A stretch of DNA of 64,000 bases from Inquilinus limosus_F (GTDB lineage: Bacteria > Pseudomonadota > Alphaproteobacteria > DSM-16000 > Inquilinaceae): the NCBI RefSeq assembly GCF_051487185.1, contig NZ_JAHVDK010000012.1, positions 145,285 to 209,284 on the forward strand, read 5' to 3'. This document shows positions 1-7,815 of this stretch, in pieces (position 1 is the first letter of the stretch; the number at the start of each line of letters is the position of its first letter). The translations under genes and the position numbers were made by a program. The notes below the pieces were generated by a model. It worked only from the letters and a program-made list of their open reading frames with translations, was not told the DNA's origin and did not search any database.

Positions 1-3000
1 GGCGTCAGGTCGTCCGGCGTCGCATGGGCCAGGTCGCTGCGGCCGAGATAGGACACCGCCAGCTCGCGGAAGATGTAGTCGATGATCGAGGTCGCCATCT
101 TGATGGCGTCGTTGCCCTGCACCGGGCCCGAGGGCTCGAACCGGGTGAAGGTGAAGGCCTCGACGAACTCCTCCAGCGGCACGCCGTACTGCAGGCCGAT
201 CGAGACGGCGATGGCGAAGTTGTTCATCAGGCTGCGGAAGGCGGCGCCTTCCTTGTGCATGTCGATGAAGATCTCGCCGAGACGGCCGTCGTCGTATTCG
301 CCGGTGCGGAGGTAGACCTTGTGGCCGCCGACGATCGCCTTCTGGGTATAGCCCTTGCGGCGGTGCGGCAGCTTCCCGCGGATGCCGGTCTTCTCGACGA
401 TCCGCTCCACCACCCGCTCGACGATCCGCTCCGCCACCATCGGGGCGCGGACCGCGGCCGGCGCCTCGATGATGCGCTCGACCACGCTGTCCTCCTCGTC
501 CTCGGCGTCGTCCTCGAGGAGGGAGGCGTTGAGCGGCTGGCTCAGCTTCGAGCCGTCACGATAGAGCGCGTTGGCCTTGAGGCAGAGCTGCCAGGACAGG
601 AGATAGGCCTGCTTGCAATCCTCGACCGTCGCCGCGTTCGGCATGTTGATGGTCTTGGAGATCGCGCCCGAGATGAAGGGCTGCGCCGCCGCCATCATGC
701 GGATGTGGCTCTCGACCGACAGGAAGCGCTTGCCGATGCGGCCGCAGGGGTTGGCGCAGTCGAACACCGGCAGGTGCTCGTCCTTCAGCCCCGGCGCGCC
801 TTCAAGGGTCATGGCGCCGCAGCAATAGGTGTTCGCGGCCTCGATCTCGGCCCGGGAGAAGCCGAGATGGGCGAGGAGGTCGAAGGACATGTCATCCAGC
901 GCCGCGGCCGGCACCTTCAGCGTCCCGGTCAGGAAATCGTCGCCGAGGGTGTAGCGGTTGAACACGAACTTGATGTCGAAGGCCGATTTGAGGCCCAGCT
1001 CGACCGAGTCGATCGCGGCCTGGGTGAAGCCCTTGGCCTTCAGCGCGTCCCAGCCGATCGCCGGTGCGTTCTCCAGCGTGCCGTGGCCGACGGCGTAGCG
1101 CACGATCGCCTCGATCTGCGCATCGTCATAGCCGAGAACGCGCAGCGCCTCCGGCACCACCCGGTTGATGATCTTGAAGTAGCCGCCGCCGGCCAGCTTC
1201 TTGAACTTCACCAGGGCGAAGTCCGGCTCGATGCCGGTGGTGTCGCAATCCATCACCAGGCCGATCGTGCCGGTCGGCGCGATCACCGTCGCCTGGGCGT
1301 TGCGATAGCCGAAGCTCTCGCCGAGGCCGAGCGCGCGGTCCCAGGCGCGGCGGGCGGCGGCGACCAGCTCCTGGTCCGGGCAGGCATCGGCCTCCAGCGG
1401 CACCGGCAGGATCGACAGGTCCTCATAGCCTTCCGTCTCGCCATAGGCGGCGCGGCGGTGGTTGCGGATCACCCGCAACATGTGCGGAGCGTTCTTCTGA
1501 TAGCCGGGGAAGGGCCCCACGGCCTTCGCCATCTCGGCCGAGGTGGCGTAGGCGACGCCGGTCATCAGCGCGGTGATGGCGCCGCAGAGGGTGCGACCCT
1601 CCTCGCTGTCATAGGGGATGCCGGACGCCATCAAAAGGCCGCCGATATTGGCGTAGCCCAGGCCGAGGGTGCGGAACTCATAGGACAGCCGCGCGATCTC
1701 CCGGCTCGGGAACTGCGCCATCATCACCGCGATCTCGAGGGTGATGGTCCACAGCCGGCAGGCGTGCTCGAAGGCCGGCACGTCGAAGGAACCGTCGGCG
1801 CGGCGGAAGGTCATCAGGTTCAGGGACGCCAGGTTGCAGGCCGTGTCGTCCAGGAACATGTATTCCGAGCACGGGTTCGAGGCGTTGATCCGCCCCGATT
1901 CCGGGCAGGTGTGCCACTCGTTGATGGTGGTGTCGAACTGCAGCCCGGGATCGGCCGAGGCCCAGGCGGCGTGGCCGATCTTCTCCCATAGATCGCGGGC
2001 CTTCAGCGTCTTCGCCACCTTGCCGTCGATGCGGCGGATCAGCTGCCACTCGCCGTCACGCTGCACCGCCTCGAGGAAGGTGTTGGTGAGGCGGACGGAA
2101 TTGTTCGAGTTCTGGCCCGAGACGGTGAGATAGGCGTCCGAATCCCAGTCGGTGTCGTAGACCTTGAAGTCGATGCCGGTATAGCCCTGGCGCGCGAAGT
2201 GGATGACACGCTGGACGTAGTTCTCCGGCAGCATCGCCTTGCGGGCGCCGAGGATGGCGCGCTTCAGCGCCTTGTTCTGCTTCGGGTCGAAGCGGTCGCC
2301 GGTCTCGGCGTCGGAGACGCCGTGGCACGCCTCCATCACCTCGTTCAGGTGCTTGCGGGCGAGCTTGGAGCCGGCGACCAGGGCCGCGACCTTCTGCTCC
2401 TCGACCACCTTCCAGTCGATATAGGTCTCGATGTCCGGGTGGTCGATGTCGACCGTCACCATCTTGGCGGCGCGGCGGGTGGTGCCGCCCGACTTGATTG
2501 CCCCGGCGGCGCGGTCGCCGATCTTGAGGAAGCTCATCAGGCCGGAGGAGCGGCCGCCGCCGGACAGCTTCTCGCCCTCGCCGCGCAGCTTGGAGAAGTT
2601 CGAGCCGGTGCCGGAGCCGTATTTGAACAGGCGCGCCTCGCGGACCCACAGGTCCATGATGCCGCCCTCGTTCACCAGGTCGTCGGCGACCGACTGGATG
2701 AAGCAGGCATGCGGCTGCGGCCGCTCATAGGCGCTGTCGGACAGGCGCGGCTCGCCGGTTGCCTCGTCGACATACCAGTGGCCCTGGGCCGGGCCGTCGA
2801 TGCCATAGGCCCAGTGCAGGCCGGTGTTGAACCATTGCGGGCTGTTCGGCGCCGCCATCTGCTGCGCCAGCATGCAGCGCATCTCGTCGAAATAGGCGCG
2901 GGCGTCCGCGGCCGAATCGAACAGCCCGCCCTTCCAGCCCCAATAGGCCCAGGTGCCGGCCAGCCGGTCGAACACCTGGCGGGCGGTGCGCTCGCTGCCG

Positions 3001-3299
3001 CTGCGCTCCGATTCGGGCAGCTCGGCCAGGGCCTTCTCGTCGGGCACGCTGCGCCACAGGAACTCGGGCACGCCCTTCTCGCGGACGCGCTTCAGCCGCG
3101 CCGGCACGCCGGCCTTGCGGAAATACTTCTGCGCCAGGATGTCGGACGCAACCTGGCTCCATTCCGCCGGCACCTCGATGTCGGTCTGGCGGAACACCAC
3201 CGAGCCGTCCGGGTTGCGGATCTCGCTGGTCGCCGACCGGAACTCGATCCCCTCATAGGCGTCGTGCCCTTCGGCCGTGAAGCGCCGTTCGATCCGCAT
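1..3299 (-). CDS. nrdJ: Adenosylcobalamin-dependent (class II) ribonucleotide reductase, 3' end cut by window edge
   Basis: This gene makes deoxyribonucleotides from ribonucleotides using adenosylcobalamin. The minus-strand frame is open from an ATG at 3299 to the window edge, about 1,099 codons with no stop. Class II signatures are readable: PNSPQWFNTG, HACFIQSV, the glycine/lysine stretch GSGTGSNFSKLRGEGE, and NPCSEYMFLDDTACNLASL. Full alphaproteobacterial NrdJ proteins run to about 1,200-1,250 residues, so roughly the last 100-150 residues, where the Cys-rich tail lies, are missing here. Upstream sits an unusual 576-bp non-coding leader with a DnaA box. The long plus-strand open frames across it are antisense shadows of a high-GC gene. 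Confidence 0.97.
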   Translation of the reverse strand, partial: MRIERRFTAEGHDAYEGIEFRSATSEIRNPDGSVVFRQTDIEVPAEWSQVASDILAQKYFRKAGVPARLKRVREKGVPEFLWRSVPDEKALAELPESERSGSERTARQVFDRLAGTWAYWGWKGGLFDSAADARAYFDEMRCMLAQQMAAPNSPQWFNTGLHWAYGIDGPAQGHWYVDEATGEPRLSDSAYERPQPHACFIQSVADDLVNEGGIMDLWVREARLFKYGSGTGSNFSKLRGEGEKLSGGGRSSGLMSFLKIGDRAAGAIKSGGTTRRAAKMVTVDIDHPDIETYIDWKVVEEQKVAALVAGSKLARKHLNEVMEACHGVSDAETGDRFDPKQNKALKRAILGARKAMLPENYVQRVIHFARQGYTGIDFKVYDTDWDSDAYLTVSGQNSNNSVRLTNTFLEAVQRDGEWQLIRRIDGKVAKTLKARDLWEKIGHAAWASADPGLQFDTTINEWHTCPESGRINASNPCSEYMFLDDTACNLASLNLMTFRRADGSFDVPAFEHACRLWTITLEIAVMMAQFPSREIARLSYEFRTLGLGYANIGGLLMASGIPYDSEEGRTLCGAITALMTGVAYATSAEMAKAVGPFPGYQKNAPHMLRVIRNHRRAAYGETEGYEDLSILPVPLEADACPDQELVAAARRAWDRALGLGESFGYRNAQATVIAPTGTIGLVMDCDTTGIEPDFALVKFKKLAGGGYFKIINRVVPEALRVLGYDDAQIEAIVRYAVGHGTLENAPAIGWDALKAKGFTQAAIDSVELGLKSAFDIKFVFNRYTLGDDFLTGTLKVPAAALDDMSFDLLAHLGFSRAEIEAANTYCCGAMTLEGAPGLKDEHLPVFDCANPCGRIGKRFLSVESHIRMMAAAQPFISGAISKTINMPNAATVEDCKQAYLLSWQLCLKANALYRDGSKLSQPLNASLLEDDAEDEEDSVVERIIEAPAAVRAPMVAERIVERVVERIVEKTGIRGKLPHRRKGYTQKAIVGGHKVYLRTGEYDDGRLGEIFIDMHKEGAAFRSLMNNFAIAVSIGLQYGVPLEEFVEAFTFTRFEPSGPVQGNDAIKMATSIIDYIFRELAVSYLGRSDLAHATPDDLT

Positions 3300-3409
3300 G
3301 GTCCCCAATCCTCCTTCTCCGTCGCGCCGCCGCGACCCCCGTCTGATGTCCTCGGGGATCGCGATCCCCGCGCCGAACTCCACCGACGACTCCGCGCCAG
3401 CGGGCCGTC

Positions 3410-3526
3410 ACAGACCAGTCAAGGAACCGTCATCCTAAGTCGAAAACAAGTATTGAAAATCAAAAATTTGCTTCCTCTGTGGATAACCTGGTGGACAGAC
3501 CAGTGAATACCCGGTGAGGAACCGGT
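3410..3526. repeat. Duplicated block in the nrdJ leader
   Basis: The decamer acagaccagt occurs at 3410-3419 and again at 3495-3504. Each copy is followed by an A-rich step and then ggaaccg (3423-3429 and 3520-3526). The two copies flank the AT-rich segment and the DnaA box, which suggests duplicated regulator sites. Which protein would bind them is unknown. Confidence 0.6.
3478..3486 (-). promoter_or_regulatory. Perfect DnaA box upstream of nrdJ
   Basis: Read on the minus strand these nine bases are TTATCCACA, the strict DnaA consensus. It lies about 180 bp upstream of the nrdJ start, between the two copies of a duplicated decamer. DnaA is known to act on the nrdAB promoter in E. coli, so control of nrdJ by DnaA is a reasonable inference. 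I noticed no second strict box in the window. Confidence 0.6.
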
Positions 3527-3540
3527 GGTTATTTTCCGTG

Positions 3541-3560
3541 AGCCGCAGAAGCCTGCGGCT
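3541..3560. promoter_or_regulatory. 8-bp perfect hairpin in the nrdJ leader
   Basis: agccgcag and ctgcggct pair perfectly around a four-base loop. It is not followed by a T-tract on either strand, so it looks like a leader structure rather than an intrinsic terminator. On the nrdJ sense strand it lies just downstream of the T-box-like 14-mer at 3586-3573. Confidence 0.4.
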
Positions 3561-3875
3561 TTCCGGACCTGGCGCGGTGCCACCCTCGACAGAATCGCCA
3601 CAGATCCGATTCTTGTGGCTGACCCCAGCGGTGGGTGGTTCGTCGCACCCAGGCCCCACATATTGTGTCAGTTCCGTGGCGGGTGCAAGCACGGAGTTGT
3701 TCAATCCAGGGTCGTTCCGCATGCGGATTCGTCATGGAAATCACGGGGTTGCAGGCGATGGCTCAGAGTCCGTGGAAGAATGGGATATTATGAGCCGGCT
3801 GACAGCGCGTTCGAGGGCCGGAGTACGGCGACGGCGAAGGCGCCCCGGAAACCGCCGCAGGACGGCAGCGGCCTC

Positions 3876-4385
3876 TCAGCCTTCCGGGAAACCGAGGAGG
3901 AGATCGGGCAATCCCTCTTCGTTGTCGGAGCCGTCGCCTTCGCTGAGAATCACACCGCCATGCGACCGGTAGAAGGCGAGGGCGCGGGCGTTGTGGGCGA
4001 AGCAGTAAAGGCGGAGGTCGGGGCTCTCGCGCCGGGCCCAGCCCAGCAGCGTGGAGCCGATGCCGCGGCGGTGGTGATCCGGGTGGATGTAGAGCTGGTC
4101 GAGCCAGCCGTTGTGGAGCGCGACATAGCCCACCGGCGCCCCGTCGTGGCAGGCGATCATGACCTGCGACTGCTGGATGGTGCGCAGCAGGAAGCGGCGG
4201 ACCGCGGTGCGGCTGTGCAGATTCGGGATGTCCGCCGACTCGCGGGCCCGGCGATGGATCGCCGCCAGCGTGCCGGCGTCTGCGGCCGTAGCAGGCCGCA
4301 GCGTCAGTTGGGCCGACCGGTCCTTGCTCGGGCTGGCGTCGTCCAAGGCGGCTCTGCCGATTCCGTCCGAAGGTGGCGAGACCAT
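3876..4385 (-). CDS. GNAT-family N-acetyltransferase
   Basis: This 169-residue protein is a GCN5-related acetyltransferase moving an acetyl group from acetyl-CoA to an unknown amine. The fold can be followed from LTLRPATAADAGTLAAIHRR (beta1-alpha1) through YVALHNGWLDQLYIHPDHHR to the acetyl-CoA loop RRGIGSTLL and the C-terminal NARALAFYRSHGG. It is divergent from the DJ-1-like gene, with about 96 bp between the starts. The ATG at 4385 gives an N-terminus slightly longer than the domain needs, so a start nearer the LTLRP strand is possible. The substrate cannot be read from sequence. Confidence 0.85.
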   Translation of the reverse strand: MVSPPSDGIGRAALDDASPSKDRSAQLTLRPATAADAGTLAAIHRRARESADIPNLHSRTAVRRFLLRTIQQSQVMIACHDGAPVGYVALHNGWLDQLYIHPDHHRRGIGSTLLGWARRESPDLRLYCFAHNARALAFYRSHGGVILSEGDGSDNEEGLPDLLLGFPEG

Positions 4386-4481
4386 GGGGGCGGGGGCCGG
4401 AGGGCGTCAAGGCCGATGGGCGATGGCCTCGCCGCGGAAATCGTGATAGGAACAAAAAATGAACTGATCCGGGAGGATGCC

Positions 4482-5066
4482 ATGGCCAAGGGCATCGTTG
4501 CGCTGTTCCTCGACGGCTGGGCGGATTGGGAGGCCGGTCCGGCGCTGGCCGGGATGCGCGAATGGCTGGGCGGGGCGGAGGTCACCGCGGCCACCCTGGA
4601 CGGCCGGCCGGTCCGGTCGATCGGCGGCGTGACGCTGCAGCCCGACCGGGGAATCGCGGAGGTCGACCAGACGGCTGCGGATCTCTGGATCCTGGTCGGC
4701 AGTGACGCCTGGTGGCAGCACGGGCCCTTCGTGCCGGTCACCGCGGCGCTGCAGGCCCGGGCGCAGGCCGGCAAGCCCAGCGCCGGGATCTGCGCCGGCA
4801 CCCTGGCCCTGGCCGCCGCCGGCCTGCTGGACGACCGGCCGCACACCAGCAACAGCCTGGAGTTTCTGACCAGGCACGCGCCGGCCTATTGCGGCCAGGG
4901 TCACTACCAGGACCGGCCCTGCGTCGGCGACGGGCTGGTGATCACCGCGCCCGGCTCGGCGCCGATCGCCTTCGCCGCGACGATCTTCCGGACGCTGGTG
5001 CCGGAGCAGGAAGAGGTGATCGCGGAATTCGAGCGGGAATTCGCGAAGGAGCACCGGGCGGGGTGA
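4482..5066 (+). CDS. DJ-1/PfpI family protein (class I glutamine amidotransferase-like)
   Basis: A 194-residue DJ-1/PfpI-fold protein. The nucleophile elbow SAGICAGTLALAAAGLLD supplies the reactive cysteine, and DLWILVGSDAWW precedes it as in other members. Such proteins include glyoxalase-III-like enzymes, chaperone/deglycases and regulators; which activity applies is not readable. I chose the ATG at 4482 because gggagga (4471-4477) sits just upstream; the open frame extends far 5' of this but that part is antisense to the acetyltransferase. It ends 16 bp before the convergent ASCH gene. Confidence 0.85.
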   Translation: MAKGIVALFLDGWADWEAGPALAGMREWLGGAEVTAATLDGRPVRSIGGVTLQPDRGIAEVDQTAADLWILVGSDAWWQHGPFVPVTAALQARAQAGKPSAGICAGTLALAAAGLLDDRPHTSNSLEFLTRHAPAYCGQGHYQDRPCVGDGLVITAPGSAPIAFAATIFRTLVPEQEEVIAEFEREFAKEHRAG

Positions 5067-5082
5067 TCGGGACGGCGGCGGC

Positions 5083-5664
5083 TTACCCGTCCCCAATCCG
5101 CTCGAGCAGGGCGCGGCCGCGCGGCGACAAGCGGTAGCCGACCGCCAGGCTCTCGGTCAGGCCCAGCGCCTTCAGCTTGCGCACATCCGTCTTGAAGGCG
5201 GCGGTCTCGCGGCCGAGATGGGCGGCCAGCTCCGGGGCCCGGGTGCCCGGCCGCCCGGCGATCAGCCGCAGCACCGCCCGGGTCCAGGCGCCGTGCCGGC
5301 CCGTGCGATCGAGCAGGTCCAGCCGCTCGCGCAGGGCGGCGACGTCCTCCGTCGAAAGATCGTCCTGCTCCCGCAGCGCCGCGCGCGGATCCGCGCCCTG
5401 GAGCCGGAAGGCGATGCGGTACAGCTCGCCCTCCGCCGGTCCAAGGCTGGCGAGCAGGTCTTCGCGTCCGGCAAAGCCAGCCCGGCGGGCCTCCGCCTCG
5501 GTGATCCGGTCCGCGGCCATGATGTCGACGGCCTCGATCGCCAGCACCCCAATCGGCGTCGCCAGGGTCCCGCCCGCCCGCACCGTCGGCCGGCGCCAGC
5601 GGCGGAAGGCGAGGGTGACGGCACCGGCGGCGATCCGGTCCAGCACCGGGCGCTTGAACAGCAT
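5083..5664 (-). CDS. ASCH-like domain protein with C-terminal winged-helix-like region
   Basis: This 193-residue protein begins MLFKRPVLDRIAAG and has an N-terminal half like ASCH domains (basic FRRWRRP, then a GTLATPIGVLAIEAVDI strand region), a fold thought to bind RNA or nucleotides. The C-terminal part (about residues 128-190, with ELAAHLGRETAAFKTDVRKLKALGL) looks like a winged helix. The ATG at 5664 shares its A with the TGA of the upstream VOC gene, so the two are probably translationally coupled. A longer start at 5691 would overlap the VOC gene by 28 bases and is less likely. Function unknown. Confidence 0.7.
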   Translation of the reverse strand: MLFKRPVLDRIAAGAVTLAFRRWRRPTVRAGGTLATPIGVLAIEAVDIMAADRITEAEARRAGFAGREDLLASLGPAEGELYRIAFRLQGADPRAALREQDDLSTEDVAALRERLDLLDRTGRHGAWTRAVLRLIAGRPGTRAPELAAHLGRETAAFKTDVRKLKALGLTESLAVGYRLSPRGRALLERIGDG

Positions 5665-6098
5665 CAGCCCTCTCCCGACGGCGCCGGCCACGACCCGAGA
5701 GGCTGGAAGAAGCGCAGCAGGTAGCCGTCGGGATCCTGGACCACGAACTGGCGCTGGCCGAGCATGACGGCGTCGCGGCGATACCAGCGTTCCTCCAGCG
5801 GCCGCTCAATCGGCGCTCCGGCGGCCAGCACGGCGGCGTTCAGGGCGTCGACATCCGCAACCTCGATCTGGAGGTTAATGCCGCGGCCGTAGGGAGGCTC
5901 CAGTGGCCCGGCCAGCCAGATGCGGCCGGGATCGGCGGGCTGGTCCAACATCAGCGCGGCGCCGTTCCGGTCGAGATAGGCGAAGCGCTCCTCCGGCCGG
6001 TCGTAGAGCACGGCGAAGCCGAGCACTCCGGTGTAGAACCGCAGGCTGCGGTCGATGTCCGAGACATAGAGCTCGGGCACGAGCTTGGGTGATGGCAT
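5664..6098 (-). CDS. VOC-family (glyoxalase/bleomycin-resistance-like) protein
   Basis: This 144-residue protein has the paired beta-alpha-beta-beta-beta units of the vicinal oxygen chelate fold: VPELYVSDIDRSLRFYTGVLGF at the N-terminus, LQIEVADVDALNAAVLAAGAPI in the middle, and FVVQDPDGYLLRFFQPLG at the C-terminus. The final DPDGYLLRF pattern is typical of bleomycin-resistance and glyoxalase-type members, which bind either a metal or an antibiotic. Its stop overlaps the start of the ASCH gene by one base. Substrate unknown. Confidence 0.88.
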   Translation of the reverse strand: MPSPKLVPELYVSDIDRSLRFYTGVLGFAVLYDRPEERFAYLDRNGAALMLDQPADPGRIWLAGPLEPPYGRGINLQIEVADVDALNAAVLAAGAPIERPLEERWYRRDAVMLGQRQFVVQDPDGYLLRFFQPLGSWPAPSGEG

Positions 6099-6138
6099 GG
6101 TGATTCCCCCGGGGGGACACCGTAATCGATGCCTGCCC

Positions 6139-6588
6139 TTACAGCTCCAGCTTCATGCCCTCATGGCTGGCGACGAAGCCGAGCCGGGCATAGAAGCGGT
6201 GGGCGTCGGGTCGGCGCTTGTCGGTGGTGAGCTGGACCAGGGCGCAACCCCGCTCTCGCGCCCGGGCGATCGCCCATTCCATCATCACCCGCCCGGCGCC
6301 GCGGCCGCGCAGCGCCGAATCGATGTGCACGGATTCGATCTGCGCCCGCCAGGCGCCGCGGCGTGACAGGCCGGGGATGAAGCTGAGCTGAAAGCAGCCG
6401 ACCACTCGGCCGTCCAGCTCCGCCACCACCAGCTTCTGGTTCGGGTCGGCGGCGATCGCGGCGAAGGCCGCCTGATAGGGCGCCTCGACCGCCGTCTCGC
6501 GGTTCTTGCCCAGCGGATCGTCCGCCAGCAGGCGCAGGAGCGCCGGCAGGTCGGTCGCCTCGGCCGCGCGCATCGTCACATCCATCAT
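6139..6588 (-). CDS. GNAT-family N-acetyltransferase
   Basis: A 149-residue GNAT acetyltransferase: MRAAEATDLPALLRLLADD at the N-terminus, VVAELDGRVVGCFQLSFIPGL, IESVHIDSALRGRGAGRVMMEWAI with the acetyl-CoA loop, and DAHRFYARLGFVASHEGMKLEL at the end. I chose the ATG at 6588 because ccggag lies a few bases upstream. The longer GTG start at 6612 falls inside a 10-bp inverted repeat and has no ribosome site. The inverted repeat at 6608-6631 is then positioned as an operator. It is divergent from a decayed EAL fragment. Confidence 0.85.
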   Translation of the reverse strand: MMDVTMRAAEATDLPALLRLLADDPLGKNRETAVEAPYQAAFAAIAADPNQKLVVAELDGRVVGCFQLSFIPGLSRRGAWRAQIESVHIDSALRGRGAGRVMMEWAIARARERGCALVQLTTDKRRPDAHRFYARLGFVASHEGMKLEL

Positions 6589-6607
6589 CCGCTCCGGAAT
6601 TCGGTCT

Positions 6608-6631
6608 CTCACGATAACGGCTTATCGTGAG
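6608..6631. promoter_or_regulatory. Perfect 10-bp inverted repeat upstream of acetyltransferase
   Basis: ctcacgataa and ttatcgtgag are exact reverse complements separated by cggc. The dyad starts 19 bp upstream of the chosen acetyltransferase start, which suits an operator. It has no following T-tract, so a terminator is less likely. The binding protein is unknown. Confidence 0.5.
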
Positions 6632-6663
6632 GCCGTGCCCATTGCGAGAGCCACGGCGGCCGT

Positions 6664-6782
6664 CGAGCATTGTCGCCGAGCAGGTGGAGGACACCGAAAT
6701 CCTCGAGTTCGTCCGCGCCATGGGGATCGATCAGGCGCAAGGCTTCGCCGTAGGCCGGTCGAGGCCGCTGGACCCCTGTTCG
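6664..6782 (+). pseudogene. Fragment of an EAL-domain (c-di-GMP phosphodiesterase) gene
   Basis: A plus-strand frame reads SIVAEQVEDTEILEFVRAM then GIDQAQGFAVGRSRPLDP. This matches the last conserved block of EAL domains (consensus like IAEGVET..Q...L..LG....QGY.F..P). Nothing upstream encodes the EAL, DDFG or earlier motifs: the sequence to the left is the acetyltransferase on the other strand. It is therefore a roughly 40-codon relic, not a working gene. The frame continues to a stop at 6875 without further similarity that I recognise. Confidence 0.55.
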
Positions 6783-6890
6783 AAGCCTGAGGCTGTGCGC
6801 GCCGTCACCGCGACAAGGGACGGCCAAATCATTATCCTCTTATGCACGGCATGGGCCGCGCCAGGTTTGGCGTGAGAAGAGGGGGACGTC

Positions 6891-7706
6891 ATGCAGGGCC
6901 GTTCCATCGGCGGGACGGCGGTTCGGCCGGGCGCCGACGGGCCGTCTGACGTCGCCCGACCGGACGAGCCGCAGATCCTCGGTCTGATCGACCTGATCTA
7001 CGACGCCGGAACCGGCAATGAGGACTGGCTCACGGTGCTGTGCCGGCTCGGCGAGGCGCTCGGCGGGGACGCGGTGGTGCTGCGCCGGATCGGCCCGAGA
7101 GCGCCGAGCCCTGGGACCTTGGCGACCGAGACCGACCCGAACTATGTCGAGCGCTACCACGCGCATTACCACAAGCTGCTGCCGCTCCTGCCCGTGCTGC
7201 CGCGGCTGAAGCCCGGCGCCACCTTCGCCCATTCGGCGCTGATCCCGGATGCCGAGTACCGGCGCACCGAGTTCTACAATGATTTCATGCGGCCCCAGGG
7301 CAAGGACCACGGCCTGTACTGGGTGGATTTCGAGCGCCGCGACCTCTCGGCGATGCTGTCGGTCTGGCGGCCGCGGCGCCGGCCGGACTGGGATGACGCG
7401 CAGGTCAGGATGCTGCGCATGGTCGGGCCGCATCTCAGCCGGGCGCTGCGGATCGAGCGCGGGCTGGCCGCGGCTCGGGCCTCGGCATCCGCGCTGCCCG
7501 TGTCGCCATCGCCCCTGACCCCACGCGAATGCGATTGCCTGACCTGGATCGCCCGCGGCGCGTCGAGCAAGGAAACGGCGCGCCGCCTGTCGCTGTCGGT
7601 CTACACCGTCAACGAATATGTCGCCTCGGCCATGCGCAAGCTGGGCGCGGGCAGCCGCGCCGAGGCCGTCGCCATGGCGCTCGCGAGCGGCGCGATCGGC
7701 AGCTAG
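6891..7706 (+). CDS. LuxR-family transcriptional regulator
   Basis: This 271-residue protein has a LuxR-type helix-turn-helix at its C-terminus (about residues 205-265: LTPRECDCLTWIARGASSKE, then SLSVYTVNEYVASAMRKLG). The N-terminal ~190 residues form an undefined sensor region that begins QILGLIDLIYDAGTGNEDW, a pattern seen in several alphaproteobacterial LuxR proteins; no receiver aspartate or typical acyl-homoserine-lactone pocket is evident. The ATG has a strong purine-rich ribosome site just upstream. It ends 109 bp before the RTX gene on the same strand, which makes that gene a possible target, by position only. Confidence 0.88.
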   Translation: MQGRSIGGTAVRPGADGPSDVARPDEPQILGLIDLIYDAGTGNEDWLTVLCRLGEALGGDAVVLRRIGPRAPSPGTLATETDPNYVERYHAHYHKLLPLLPVLPRLKPGATFAHSALIPDAEYRRTEFYNDFMRPQGKDHGLYWVDFERRDLSAMLSVWRPRRRPDWDDAQVRMLRMVGPHLSRALRIERGLAAARASASALPVSPSPLTPRECDCLTWIARGASSKETARRLSLSVYTVNEYVASAMRKLGAGSRAEAVAMALASGAIGS

Positions 7707-7815
7707 CCTCCGGCTCCAGCGCGCGAAATAAAATATCTGCAAAACGAACCGTCATTAGTGTCTTTTTCCGGCAGGATCCGAGGTCGAAATTCTCGTTTTC
7801 CGAGCGGAATCCATC

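Larger units (their letters stand above)
3300..3875. other. Non-coding nrdJ leader region
   Basis: No convincing gene lies in these 576 bases between nrdJ and the acetyltransferase. The stretch holds an AT-rich segment at about 3430-3480 that probably contains the nrdJ promoter, a perfect DnaA box, a duplicated block at 3410-3526, an 8-bp hairpin at 3541-3560, and a 7-bp hairpin at 3591-3613 (agaatcg / cgattct). On the minus strand (the nrdJ sense) the 14 bases at 3586-3573 match the T-box core AGGGTGGNACCGCG. I see no cobalamin-riboswitch B12 box and no clear NrdR box. Confidence 0.7.

Noticed and set aside
24..1991. A 655-codon open frame on the plus strand, and another at 2199-3506
   Set aside because: Both lie antisense to nrdJ, whose minus-strand translation shows conserved RNR motifs. 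Their translations are low-complexity and without domains, as expected of shadows in high-GC coding DNA.
3300..3875. Cobalamin riboswitch upstream of a B12-dependent enzyme
   Set aside because: I looked for the B12 box and the conserved GCCACTG-type core on the nrdJ strand and did not find them. NrdJ uses cobalamin as cofactor but its leader need not sense it.
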